Source of the DNA: Arthrobacter sp. PM3
Lineage (GTDB): Bacteria > Actinomycetota > Actinomycetes > Actinomycetales > Micrococcaceae
Reading direction: 5' to 3'
Assembly (NCBI RefSeq): GCF_003352915.1
Contig: NZ_CP022314.1
Coordinates: 1,329,295 to 1,393,294 of the forward strand
Length of the DNA: 64,000 bases
Position numbers and translations under genes: made by a program. A model generated the notes under the pieces. It was not told where the DNA came from. It made no database searches and saw only the letters and a list, made by a program, of their open reading frames with translations. Of the stretch, positions 50,747 through 59,695 are shown piece by piece (the first letter of the stretch is position 1; each line of letters begins with the position of its first letter).

Positions 50747-51882
50747 GCGCGGGCATACCGCTGAGGGCGGATGCTTCCGTCCCCTTGGTGGACTTGGTCG
50801 CGCAACAGGCCGAAGTGAACGCGGAGGTCATGGAGGGGCTCGCGGACGTCTTCAGCAAAGCGGCTTTTGTCGGTGGTCCGGCCGTGGCACAATTCGAGGC
50901 TGCATACGCCGGATTCCTGGGTGCCCGGCACTGCATAGGCGTGGCCAATGGAACCGATGCGCTGGAACTGGCGTTGCGGGCATCCGGAGTTGCGGCCGGC
51001 GACGAGGTCATCCTTCCGGCAAACACCTTCATCGCCACCGCGGAGGCGGCAAGCCGGATTGGCGCGGTCCCCGTGCTGGTCGACGTCGATCCTGAATACT
51101 TGCTGATCGACCCTCAGGCCGTGGCAGCCGCTGTCACGCCGCGTACCCGGGCCATTGTGCCGGTGCACCTCTTCGGTCAGACGGCCTTCGTGGAGCAGCT
51201 CATTCCTATTGCCTCGGCCTGCGGCGCCGTCATCATCGAGGACGCCGCGCAGTCGCAGGGCGCCACCCGGTTCGGCCGTTCAGCAGGCACGCTGGGGCTG
51301 GCTGCCGGAACCAGTTTCTACCCCGGCAAGAATTTGGGGGCGGCCGGCGACGCCGGTGCCGTCATGACGGACGACGCCGGGCTGGCAGCCCAAGTGCGTA
51401 CGCTCAGCTCCCACGGAAGCTTGACCAAGTACATGCACGACGTCGTAGGGTTCAATTCGCGTCTTGACGCCGTCCAGGCAGTAGTGCTTGGCGCCAAACT
51501 CATGAAGCTCCAGATGTGGAACCAGCAACGGCGGGCCGCAGCTGAAAGGTACAGCCGCATGCTCGCTGACGTGCCGGGGGTGGAAACCCCGCGCGAGGCT
51601 CCCGGCAATGTGGATGTCTGGCACCTGTACGTCGTTCGTGTCCCCGACCGCGATGCCGTGCTCGCCGCCCTTCAGGCCGCTGGAATCCAGGCCGGGGTCC
51701 ACTATCCGGTACCCGTGCACCTCAGTGGCGCCTACGCCGTCCCGGAGGTGCGGGAAGGCTCGTTCCCTGTCACGGAGCACGCCGCCGGCCGCATCATTTC
51801 GCTGCCGCTGTATCCACACATCACTCAGGCGCAGCAGGAACGCGTGGTGGGTGCCCTGATCGAGGCGAGGAACTGGTCATGA
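50743..51882 (+). CDS. DegT/DnrJ/EryC1 PLP-dependent sugar aminotransferase (copy 2)
   Basis: A 379-residue enzyme. The PLP lysine is K196 in FYPGKNLGAAGDAG, with NGTDALELAL for phosphate binding and GFNSRLDAVQAVVL. The GKNLGAAGDAG form is that of FdtB/QdtB-like 3-aminotransferases, whereas copy 1 at 9535-10719 has HPRK...GEGG, so the two are probably different subfamilies acting on different sugars. It overlaps the acyltransferase before it and the flippase after it by ATGA. Confidence 0.87.
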   Translation: MSAGIPLRADASVPLVDLVAQQAEVNAEVMEGLADVFSKAAFVGGPAVAQFEAAYAGFLGARHCIGVANGTDALELALRASGVAAGDEVILPANTFIATAEAASRIGAVPVLVDVDPEYLLIDPQAVAAAVTPRTRAIVPVHLFGQTAFVEQLIPIASACGAVIIEDAAQSQGATRFGRSAGTLGLAAGTSFYPGKNLGAAGDAGAVMTDDAGLAAQVRTLSSHGSLTKYMHDVVGFNSRLDAVQAVVLGAKLMKLQMWNQQRRAAAERYSRMLADVPGVETPREAPGNVDVWHLYVVRVPDRDAVLAALQAAGIQAGVHYPVPVHLSGAYAVPEVREGSFPVTEHAAGRIISLPLYPHITQAQQERVVGALIEARNWS

Positions 51883-53333
51883 AGACCGCCGTTGCAGCGC
51901 CCGGGGCCACCAATGCCTTCGCGTGGAGCCTTCTCAATACAGCGCTCTCCCGGCTGGGAACCATGGCGATCGGCATACTGCTGGCCCGCCTGCTCGGGCC
52001 GGAGTCATTCGGAACCTTTGCCATTGCCCTCGTGGCCCTGATGGCCATCCTCAGTTTCAACGAGCTCGGAGTCTCTCTGGCAATCGTGCGATGGCCGGGA
52101 GACCCGCGGGAAATTGCCCCGACGGTCAACACCATCTCCGTCGTTGGCAGCGCCGTGTTCTGCTGCGGTGCTTTCTTCGCAGCGCCACTGTTCACCGCAG
52201 CGATGGGCGACCCTGAAGCCACCGATGTGATTCGGGTGCTCATCGCGAGTGTCTTCATCAATGGGATTGTTGCGTCACCGGCCGCACTACTCCAGCGCGG
52301 ATTCCGCGAAAAGACCCGCCTGCTGGTGGACCAGGTGAACGTTTGGATTGGAGCGGTCCTCTCAGTCCTTCTGGCCATAGCCGGAATGGGAGCGATGGCA
52401 TTGGCGGTGGGCCGTGTTGCAGGCAGCCTCATCTCCGGAGTCGTGTTTCTGGCGGCCTCACCCCTCCCGTATCGGTTCGGGCTGGACCGTTCTCTGGTTG
52501 GACCCCTGCTTCGCTTCGGGATGCCGCTGGCCGGCACCAGCCTGATTTTCTTTGCGGTCAGCTACGCGGACCAATTGACGGTCGGTACCATCCTGGGTTC
52601 CACCGCCCTGGGTTTTTACGCGTTGGCATTTAACCTGTCCAACTGGCCAGTCAGCATCGTCGCCCAGCCACTGCGACGGGTCGCCCCTGCGTCATTTTCC
52701 ACACTGCAGCATGACCGTCCCGCCATGAACGCAGCGCTGACTTCCATCATCGCCCTGCTGGCATCAGCAGCGCTTCCTCCCGTCTTCTTCCTCGTGGGCG
52801 GCGCGGTCCCCATGGTGAATTTCATTTACGGCCAAGCGTGGCTGCCCGCCGCTTCGGCACTGTCCTGGCTTGCCGTAGCAGCGATCTCTAAAGTGTTCTG
52901 TGATCTTGCCTATGACTTCCTCGTGGTGTTGGGAAAGTCCGGGACGGTCCTGATGATCCAGGCTGCGAGTCTGCTGGTGCTGGTACCCGCGCTTGTCGCC
53001 GGGGCAACATGGTTTGGGTTGGCGGGGATCGCCGCGGCGCAAGCCTTCGTTGCCTGCTGCGTCGTACTGCCCCTGTACCTTTGGCAACTGCAGAAGAGCG
53101 GCATACGGCTGCACCCGCTGGCCAGAAAAATGCTGCTCCCCCTTATGACTGCGGTTATCACGGGGCTGCTGGCGTGGGCAGCGGCATCGATGATCCCGGA
53201 CCCGTTCCTGGCTCTCATCGCCGGAGGCGTTGCCGCGCTCGTGGGTGCCGCGATCCTGGTTCGCGGGCAAGCGGACCAGTTCAGACTGCTGCGAACCATT
53301 GGCCGCCCCGCGCCCAAGGAGGTGCCGGCATGA
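51879..53333 (+). CDS. Wzx-like polysaccharide flippase (MOP superfamily)
   Basis: A 484-residue protein with about twelve to fourteen helices. It opens with NAFAWSLLNTALSRLGTMAIGILLARLLGPESFG, the typical start of the polysaccharide-transport subfamily. FYALAFNLSNWPVSIVAQPLRRV in the middle is also typical. It flips lipid-linked repeat units across the membrane. Overlaps its neighbours on both sides. Confidence 0.88.
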   Translation: MKTAVAAPGATNAFAWSLLNTALSRLGTMAIGILLARLLGPESFGTFAIALVALMAILSFNELGVSLAIVRWPGDPREIAPTVNTISVVGSAVFCCGAFFAAPLFTAAMGDPEATDVIRVLIASVFINGIVASPAALLQRGFREKTRLLVDQVNVWIGAVLSVLLAIAGMGAMALAVGRVAGSLISGVVFLAASPLPYRFGLDRSLVGPLLRFGMPLAGTSLIFFAVSYADQLTVGTILGSTALGFYALAFNLSNWPVSIVAQPLRRVAPASFSTLQHDRPAMNAALTSIIALLASAALPPVFFLVGGAVPMVNFIYGQAWLPAASALSWLAVAAISKVFCDLAYDFLVVLGKSGTVLMIQAASLLVLVPALVAGATWFGLAGIAAAQAFVACCVVLPLYLWQLQKSGIRLHPLARKMLLPLMTAVITGLLAWAAASMIPDPFLALIAGGVAALVGAAILVRGQADQFRLLRTIGRPAPKEVPA

Positions 53334-54607
53334 GGATTGTTGTTTACCCCCATGACCTGAATATGGGCGGAAGCCAGCTCAACGCGATAGAACTGGCAGC
53401 CGCGGTGCGCGCCTTGGGCCATGACGTGATCATGTTCGGCCAGCCCGGCTCCCTGACCCTTCGAATCAAGGAGTTGGGACTGGAGTTCATTGCTGCCCCG
53501 AAGCCGCACCACCAGCCGTCCCGCACAATCGTGCGCGCACTGGCTGAGGTCATCCGCGACAGGAAGATCGACATAGTGCACGGCTATGAATGGCCACCTG
53601 CCCTGGAGTCCCGGCTCGCCGCCGACCGCAACCCCGGGACGGCCGTGGTGTGCACTGTGATGTCCATGGCAGTTGCACCGTTTATTCCCAAGACGATGCC
53701 CCTGCTGGTGGGGACGCGCGAAATCCTTGCTACGGAAGTCGCTTTCGGTCGGGCCAGCGTCGGGCTCCTGGAACCACCTGTCGACGTCAAGCTCAACAAC
53801 CCCTTCCTGGAACTGCCCTTGGACGACTTCCGGCAGCGTTGGAACCTCGACCCTGACGCCCACACCGTGGTCCTGGTCACCAGGCTTGCCCAACAGCTGA
53901 AGCTTGAGGGCATCATTGCCGCCATCAAGGCAGTTGGTGCCCTGGCCGGGGAAATGAAAATCCAACTGCTCCTGGTCGGTGACGGTCCAGAGAGGGATGT
54001 TGTGCGGGCCGCGGCCCGGGAAATCAACCAATTGCACGGCCCGGGAACAATCGTCCTGACCGGTCAGCTCGAAGATCCTCGGCCCGCGTACTTGTTGGCA
54101 GACGTGGCTTTGGGCATGGGAGGCTCCGCCCTGCGCGCCATGGCCTTTGCCAAGCCGCTCATCGTGCAAGGAGAAATGGGCTACTGGAATCTGGTCACCC
54201 CTGAAACGCTTCCAGAATTCCTGGAGCAAGGCTGGTTCGGAGTCGGCCCCGGCAAACATGCAGGGGAAGGGCGCCTGGTGGAAATTCTGCGCCGGCTCCT
54301 GCCCGATGACAAGCAGCGGACGGCACTGGGCGAACTGGGCCGGCGGACCGTTCAGGACAGATTTTCTCTCGACCGGGCCGCCAAGTTTCAGGAGGACTTT
54401 TACCGTCAGGCCCTGAGCGCTCCGCGTCGGTCCAGCCCCGTGTCGGACGCACTGGCGGTGCGGCAGCTGATCGAATACCAGGTGGCCGCCCACGCCAAAC
54501 GGCTCTTTGGACGGCTTGCTGCCGACGATTTCAACGCCAGGCCAGTCAGGGCGCGAACCGCTGCACGCGCAAAGGGATCCACGACGAGCCCGGGGGGGAT
54601 GCTGTGA
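53330..54607 (+). CDS. GT4-like glycosyltransferase
   Basis: About 425 residues, starting MRIVVYPHDLNMGGSQLNAIELAAA, a GT-B fold opening with the G-G-S/A loop. The C-domain has VVLVTRLAQQLKLEGIIAAI and LLVGDGPERD. The usual E-x7-E block is replaced by GMGGSALRAMAFAKPLIVQGE, a weaker form. A Lys/Arg-rich tail follows residue 380. It starts inside the flippase stop (ATGA). Donor unknown. Confidence 0.82.
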   Translation: MRIVVYPHDLNMGGSQLNAIELAAAVRALGHDVIMFGQPGSLTLRIKELGLEFIAAPKPHHQPSRTIVRALAEVIRDRKIDIVHGYEWPPALESRLAADRNPGTAVVCTVMSMAVAPFIPKTMPLLVGTREILATEVAFGRASVGLLEPPVDVKLNNPFLELPLDDFRQRWNLDPDAHTVVLVTRLAQQLKLEGIIAAIKAVGALAGEMKIQLLLVGDGPERDVVRAAAREINQLHGPGTIVLTGQLEDPRPAYLLADVALGMGGSALRAMAFAKPLIVQGEMGYWNLVTPETLPEFLEQGWFGVGPGKHAGEGRLVEILRRLLPDDKQRTALGELGRRTVQDRFSLDRAAKFQEDFYRQALSAPRRSSPVSDALAVRQLIEYQVAAHAKRLFGRLAADDFNARPVRARTAARAKGSTTSPGGML

Positions 54608-55791
54608 ACTTTCGAGACAGCAAAACCATCAAGATCTTCGTCTACATCTCAGGAAATCGGTGGGACGACGTCGAGGGCACTGACCGGCGCCTGGCCGCCG
54701 CGCTGGGGGAAGACATCCCTGTGCTGTGGGTGGACCCGCCGCTCGCCGTCCATCGCGCATTCGATCGCGGTGCGCGGGCACTGTTCCGAGGCATTGAGCT
54801 TCAGGACGTTGCACCCGGTATCACGCGACTGAGGTGGCTTTTTGTTCCCGGCGCCACCAGGGGAGCGGTAGCCCCCCTCACGGCGGCTGCTCTTTACAAC
54901 GTCATTAACCGTTGCCTGAAAGTACTAGGGGTCGCCCCTGCCGCCGTCATGTGCACTTCGCCCGTCATGACCCTCCCGGACAGAGTCTCCGGCACAAAAA
55001 TTTTGTATGTCACGGACGATTGGGTCTCAGGTGCGGACTTAATGGGGCTTTCCCTGAGGCTGGTCAAAAAGAACCTGGTCCGCAATCTGCAACGCGCCGA
55101 CATCACGTTGGCGGTGTCACCGCACCTGGTCAATACGCTCAACCGGGAACCCGGGCGGCAAGTCGAAGCCGGGCTCCTTCCCAATGGCTGTGTGCTCCCC
55201 GCGGGAACTGCCCAAAGCAGTCGAGGCCGAACGGCGGCACTTGTTGGAACGCTGAACGAACGCCTGGACCTTGCGCTGCTCGAAAAGCTGGCCGAATCAG
55301 GTACACCGCTGCTCGTCATCGGGCCCCGTGCCGACAAGGACCCGGCGTTCAGTGCGCGATTGGACCGGTTTCTTGCCGCCGACACAGTCCGCTGGCTGGG
55401 CAAACTTCCGGCAGCGTCCCTCCCCGGTTATCTCGCCACTGCCAGCGTCGGCCTGACACCCTACGTAAGCAGTGAGTTCAACCGCGCCAGCTTTCCCCTG
55501 AAGACCCTGGACTATCTGGCAGCAGGCTTGGCGGTAGTGGCCACGGATCTCCCCGCCGTGCGCTGGCTGGATTCCGAGGACGTGGCGGTGGCAAAGGATC
55601 ACACCGAATTTCTGAATCTGGTGCACTTGGCCCTGCGCACGCCGTCGGATCCGGCGACCGAAGCCCGGCGCCGCAGCTTTGCCGGCTCGCACTCTTGGAG
55701 CGCCCGGTCGTCCGCCTTGCTGGCACTCGTGGACGCACGCGCAAGCAAGACTGCCAGCACCCGCACCGCCGTCAGCCTAGCGAAGGAATGA
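54604..55791 (+). CDS. GT-B glycosyltransferase (TuaH/GT4-like)
   Basis: A 395-residue GT-B protein with GTG start at 54604, overlapping the previous stop. SGNRWDDVEGTDRRLAAAL lies at the N-terminus. ILYVTDDWVSGADLMGL and LAVSPHLVNTLN follow, and then LNERLDLALLEKLAESG and FPLKTLDYLAAGLAVVATDLPAV in the C-domain, which resembles teichuronic-acid TuaH-type enzymes. Acceptor and donor unknown. Confidence 0.8.
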   Translation: MNFRDSKTIKIFVYISGNRWDDVEGTDRRLAAALGEDIPVLWVDPPLAVHRAFDRGARALFRGIELQDVAPGITRLRWLFVPGATRGAVAPLTAAALYNVINRCLKVLGVAPAAVMCTSPVMTLPDRVSGTKILYVTDDWVSGADLMGLSLRLVKKNLVRNLQRADITLAVSPHLVNTLNREPGRQVEAGLLPNGCVLPAGTAQSSRGRTAALVGTLNERLDLALLEKLAESGTPLLVIGPRADKDPAFSARLDRFLAADTVRWLGKLPAASLPGYLATASVGLTPYVSSEFNRASFPLKTLDYLAAGLAVVATDLPAVRWLDSEDVAVAKDHTEFLNLVHLALRTPSDPATEARRRSFAGSHSWSARSSALLALVDARASKTASTRTAVSLAKE

Positions 55792-55792
55792 C

Positions 55793-56677
55793 ATGCGAAC
55801 CGACGTGGACCACGTGATCCTGACCCGTTTCAATCTTCCCTCCGAAGGTGCCGAAAGTACCGTCCGGGCCAAAGAAGGCTGGCTGCGCACCCGCGTTGAG
55901 CTTTTCGAACGCTACTGCCTGCCGTCAGTGGAAAACCAGACGGTACGTTCGTTCAACTGGGTGATCTACTTTGATCCGCAAAGTCCGGAGTGGCTGAAAG
56001 CCAGGATCGACAAGCTGTCCCGTGGGTCGGTCTTCACACCGATCTACCGGGCACGGGTCAGTCAGGCGGAACTCGTGACGGATCTCCGCGCGGTTACCGG
56101 GGCGAAGGCGCCGCGCCTGCTCACCACCAACTTGGACAACGACGATGGTCTGGCCTCGGATTTCGTCGCCCGGCTTCAACAAGTTCCCGTCGGCGAGCAG
56201 CGTGCTGCCATCTATTTGGTACACGGACTTATCCGTTCCGGAACGGGGCTCTACCTCAGAACCGACAGGGCAAATGCATTCTGCTCGGTTCAAGAGGACT
56301 GGCATTCTGCACAAACATGTTGGGCCGACTGGCACAACCTGCTTGGCCGGACCATGAACGTCATTGAAATCGGAGGGGATCCCGCCTGGCTTCAGGTGAT
56401 CCATGGAACCAATGTCAGCAACCGCATCCGCGGACGACTCACAACGGTTGAGGCCTTCGAACCCCTGTTTGGCGCGCTGCTGGACGGTGCAGTGAACCCG
56501 GGACGCGCGGCTCTTGCACGCGACCTTCTGGTGGCCCGGCCGGGACGCTACGCCCGGGATCTCGGGCGTGAGGCGCTCAAGCGCGCAGCGATGTCGGTGC
56601 TGGGAAAGGAGGGCATCGACCGGCTAAAGGCCGAATGGGCATCCCGCCCGGTGCAGCGGAATCAGGTCTCCCGCTGA
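55793..56677 (+). CDS. putative rhamnosyltransferase (Rhamno_transf family)
   Basis: A 294-residue protein. LTRFNL at the start, FNWVIYFDPQSPEWL and TTNLDNDDGL (the metal-binding DxD-like site) are the blocks of the PF11316-type glycosyltransferase family, named from polysaccharide loci. It begins one base after the previous stop codon. Transfer of rhamnose is the family annotation, not proven; no rhamnose synthesis genes lie in this window. Confidence 0.75.
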   Translation: MRTDVDHVILTRFNLPSEGAESTVRAKEGWLRTRVELFERYCLPSVENQTVRSFNWVIYFDPQSPEWLKARIDKLSRGSVFTPIYRARVSQAELVTDLRAVTGAKAPRLLTTNLDNDDGLASDFVARLQQVPVGEQRAAIYLVHGLIRSGTGLYLRTDRANAFCSVQEDWHSAQTCWADWHNLLGRTMNVIEIGGDPAWLQVIHGTNVSNRIRGRLTTVEAFEPLFGALLDGAVNPGRAALARDLLVARPGRYARDLGREALKRAAMSVLGKEGIDRLKAEWASRPVQRNQVSR

Positions 56678-56740
56678 AATCAGAAGTAGTTTGCTCCGTG
56701 GCCCCGCCGGGTCACGTGAATGGAAGAGGGGAGCTGGGCA

Positions 56741-57529
56741 ATGTTCTTGCACAATCTTGGTTGGGGACTCCTGAGACGGTGGTATTTCGCCCTCGCGGGT
56801 ATTCTCATCACAGCAGCCGGAGCACTGTTTGTCTGGACCGCCGTTCCCCCTTCATACCAGGCCACCTCGACGGCTGTCCTTCTGCCGCCCTCCTCATTGG
56901 TCGGAGAGAAGGGGAACCCTTACCTCTACATGGGTGGACTGGAACAGGCATTGACAGTCCTGACTGTCAGGCTCAGGTCCGCCGAGGTCGAAGAACCGTT
57001 GATTCAAGGCCGCGGAGACCTGAGCTACCTGGTCGAGAAAGACCCAGCTTCCCCGGGCCCCGTCATGCTGATAACTGCCACCGCCGGCTCACAGGCAAGC
57101 GCCATGGAACTACTGGAGGAGGTGGTGAAGGTTATCCCCGCAAACCTCGCCGTGATGCAGGACCAGCTTCGGATTCCGACCTTCAACCGGGTTGAAGTGA
57201 TGACGGTCGTTCAGGACCATACCGCAGTCCTCCTCATCAAGGACCAGTTGCGCGTGCTCCTGGCCGCCGTCGCGGGCGGTCTCGCAGTCACCGTCCTGGT
57301 GACGGCGCTGTTGGACCGGGTCCTGACATCGAGGAGAAAAAAACGGGATGAACATCGCATACAAGCGTCGAATCAGGTACCGGCGCTTCTGCCGGAGCCG
57401 GAAACTCCGAATCTCGAGTCACAGCCCACAGCCCGCAGGCGAGCCGCGGGCGCAAGCAAGGGGAATCTGGGTAATGCTCTCGCCCGGGATCAGGAGTTTG
57501 AAATTCCGACCGCGACTTCGAACCCCTAG
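56741..57529 (+). CDS. Wzz-like chain-length/export protein without kinase domain (copy 1)
   Basis: About 262 residues from the ATG at 56741, which has GAGGGGAG well placed upstream (the ATG at 56720 has none). TM1 is near residues 14-34 and TM2 near 184-204, with an extracellular domain between that begins VPPSYQATSTAVLLPPSS: the layout of polysaccharide co-polymerases. The C-terminal 55 residues are disordered, basic and Pro/Glu-rich. There is no Walker motif, so no fused tyrosine kinase. Confidence 0.75.
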   Translation: MFLHNLGWGLLRRWYFALAGILITAAGALFVWTAVPPSYQATSTAVLLPPSSLVGEKGNPYLYMGGLEQALTVLTVRLRSAEVEEPLIQGRGDLSYLVEKDPASPGPVMLITATAGSQASAMELLEEVVKVIPANLAVMQDQLRIPTFNRVEVMTVVQDHTAVLLIKDQLRVLLAAVAGGLAVTVLVTALLDRVLTSRRKKRDEHRIQASNQVPALLPEPETPNLESQPTARRRAAGASKGNLGNALARDQEFEIPTATSNP

Positions 57530-57531
57530 CC

Positions 57532-58860
57532 ATGTCCAACGTTGGAACACCAGCTCTGGCCCGTCTGGCCGAGCTTCGCGGCGAGCTCGGCCGGATCCGG
57601 CCTGACGCCACAACGGTCCTTACGGCCTATGCAGTCCTGCTGTATGTGGTCCCGTCTGACCGGCGCATTGCGCCCCTGGGGGGCGCAGGATCACTGGCGT
57701 CCCTGCTCGCCACCGCAGCGTTGCTTTGGTGGGGCTGGCACCAAATCAACGTCGCAACCCCAGTGCTGCGGCCCAGGATCCAATGGGTCCGCGTCGGCGC
57801 CTTCACGTTCTTCGGGGCCTGTGTGGCCAGCTACGCGGTGTCGGCGCTGACTCCACTGACCGCCGCCGACGCAAGCGTAGCGGACCTCGGGCTGGTCCGC
57901 GTCGCGGCGTTGGTGGGGATCCTGCTTGTCGCAAACGACGGCATAACCACCGAAGAGCGTCTGCTGCTGCTGACACGCCGCCTTTGCTGGTTGGGGGCCG
58001 CGTATGCCGGCCTTGGAATCGTGCAATTCTTTACGGGAACAAGCTTCGTTGACACGATCCAGATCCCAGGGCTCACAGCGTCCGTTGATGCGGGGATCAA
58101 CGCGCGGAACGGCTTTCCGCGGCCCGTCTCGACGGCCCTCCACCCACTGGAGTATTCGGTGGTCCTGACCATGATCCTGCCGCTGTCCCTGGCTATGGCC
58201 ATCCATGACAAGCAACGGCCCGCCATTCCCCGCTGGAGCCCCGTGGTGCTGATCACCATGGCCTCCGCCCTCTCCGTCACCCGATCGGCGCTCCTCGCGA
58301 CGGCCGCCGTCTTTCTGGTGCTTCTTCCCTCCTGGCCCCGCGCTGCCCGGCGAGCCATGATCGCCGCAGCTGCCTGCGGATCGCTGGCGCTCTACCTGGT
58401 CGTGCCCGGGATGGCGAGCACCATCCTCGCCATGTTTACCGAACACGACACCAGCGTCACGTCCAGGACGGACAGCTACGGCACGGCGCTGTCATTCATT
58501 TCCATCAGTCCGCTGTTCGGGCGCGGTTTTGGAACCTTCACGCCTGCCTACCGAATCGTCGACAACCAATATCTGCTAAGCACCATTGAAATCGGCGTCG
58601 TGGGTCTGGCATCCCTGCTGGCACTGGTACTCGCAGCAATGATCATCCCCCTAAAGCGCCGGCGGTCATGGAACACCCAACCCATGCGGGGACTGGGACC
58701 GGCACTGTTCGCGTCCATGCTTGCAGGCGGCATGATTCTTGCCTTTTTCGATGCCTTCGCCTTCTCGCAGGCCTGCGGCACGCTCTTCATGATCATGGGA
58801 CTGTGCGGCTGTTACTGCAACATACCCAGCACTGGGTTTGAGACAACAGAGGAACGATGA
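57532..58860 (+). CDS. O-antigen ligase/polymerase-like membrane protein (Wzy/WaaL family)
   Basis: A 442-residue protein with about ten to twelve helices and one large loop near residues 180-205 that contains GFPRPVSTALHPLEYS. SVTRSALLATAAVF and FGRGFGTFTPAYRIVDNQYL match Wzy_C blocks. It polymerises lipid-linked repeats outside the membrane. It is flanked on both sides by Wzz-like genes; it starts 2 bp after the first and overlaps the second by ATGA. Confidence 0.85.
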   Translation: MSNVGTPALARLAELRGELGRIRPDATTVLTAYAVLLYVVPSDRRIAPLGGAGSLASLLATAALLWWGWHQINVATPVLRPRIQWVRVGAFTFFGACVASYAVSALTPLTAADASVADLGLVRVAALVGILLVANDGITTEERLLLLTRRLCWLGAAYAGLGIVQFFTGTSFVDTIQIPGLTASVDAGINARNGFPRPVSTALHPLEYSVVLTMILPLSLAMAIHDKQRPAIPRWSPVVLITMASALSVTRSALLATAAVFLVLLPSWPRAARRAMIAAAACGSLALYLVVPGMASTILAMFTEHDTSVTSRTDSYGTALSFISISPLFGRGFGTFTPAYRIVDNQYLLSTIEIGVVGLASLLALVLAAMIIPLKRRRSWNTQPMRGLGPALFASMLAGGMILAFFDAFAFSQACGTLFMIMGLCGCYCNIPSTGFETTEER

Positions 58861-59537
58861 TGGGCACGTGGACCCGGTTGTTGCACCGCCTCAGAGCCAA
58901 CGCCAGCACCATCTTGCGCAGAAGGCTCCTGGCACTCCTTGTCATTCTCATGATGCTCCCGGTGACTTTTGCCGCCAAGGGTGTGGAAGGAGTGTTTTAC
59001 AGCCGCGCGGATGTACTCTTCCTGCCTCCGTCAGCGCTTTTTGGCGGGAATCTCCTCCAGGCAGATCCAGCCCAGACGCTGTCATTTGCCGCCATCATCG
59101 AACACCGAATCAATGCCGAGCAGCCCAGCACCGCTCCACGCAGCACATCGGCACCCCTGTACGGAACGGGCGCCCGAAACACCCACGCCGTGTACATTCC
59201 CAGCTCCGGCGGTCAGTGGCAACTGAGTTTTAGCCGGCCAGTGATCACCGTGGAAGTTGTTGCCGACTCCGCTGAAGCAGCCACCAAAATGCTCAATCAA
59301 CTCGTGGGAAGAATTTCCGACCTGTCGTCGCAAACCCAGACGGACAACGGCATTCAAACAGCTGCCCAGATAAGTACCGAACTATCTCCCGGACTGCCTT
59401 ACGTGACCTATGTTGCCGTGCGCAATGATCGGGCGGTCGGTGCCCTCGTCCTGCTGACTCTCGGGCTTGCCGTCGGCATTCCGTTGGTCACGGAGCACTT
59501 CACCACGAGCCGCAGGAAACCGGCCCTTCGCATCTAG
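58857..59537 (+). CDS. Wzz-like membrane protein without kinase domain (copy 2)
   Basis: A 226-residue protein. TM1 is about residues 24-42 and TM2 about 194-212; between them is a periplasmic-type domain starting FYSRADVLFLPPSALFGGN. The LFLPPSxLxG block parallels VLLPPSSLVG of the copy-1 protein, so the two are related. There is a short basic tail and no ATPase. It could regulate chain length or scaffold the exporter. End of the plus-strand operon. Confidence 0.7.
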   Translation: MMGTWTRLLHRLRANASTILRRRLLALLVILMMLPVTFAAKGVEGVFYSRADVLFLPPSALFGGNLLQADPAQTLSFAAIIEHRINAEQPSTAPRSTSAPLYGTGARNTHAVYIPSSGGQWQLSFSRPVITVEVVADSAEAATKMLNQLVGRISDLSSQTQTDNGIQTAAQISTELSPGLPYVTYVAVRNDRAVGALVLLTLGLAVGIPLVTEHFTTSRRKPALRI

Positions 59538-59616
59538 GCAGGGTGGAGTGTGATCGCGCGGAAGGGGCCGGTGTGCCTGGCGGCGAGTAGGCGCCTCGTT
59601 GCGCGAGGGCGCGATC

Positions 59617-59655
59617 GGACGGAACAGCTCACAGGACGGAACAGCTCACAGGACG
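59617..59655. repeat. 17-bp tandem direct repeat between convergent operons
   Basis: GGACGGAACAGCTCACA occurs at 59617-59633 and 59634-59650, followed by GGACG. It lies 80-118 bp past the last plus-strand gene, where the two polysaccharide transcripts converge. The rest of 59538-59695 shows no gene. Confidence 0.8.
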
Positions 59656-59695
59656 CTGCAAGGCAGGGCCCGCCGGTTCCAAATTAGTCAGGGCT

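Noticed and set aside
52910..54493. 527-codon minus-strand frame
   Set aside because: Antisense to the flippase and GT4 genes, which are well supported.
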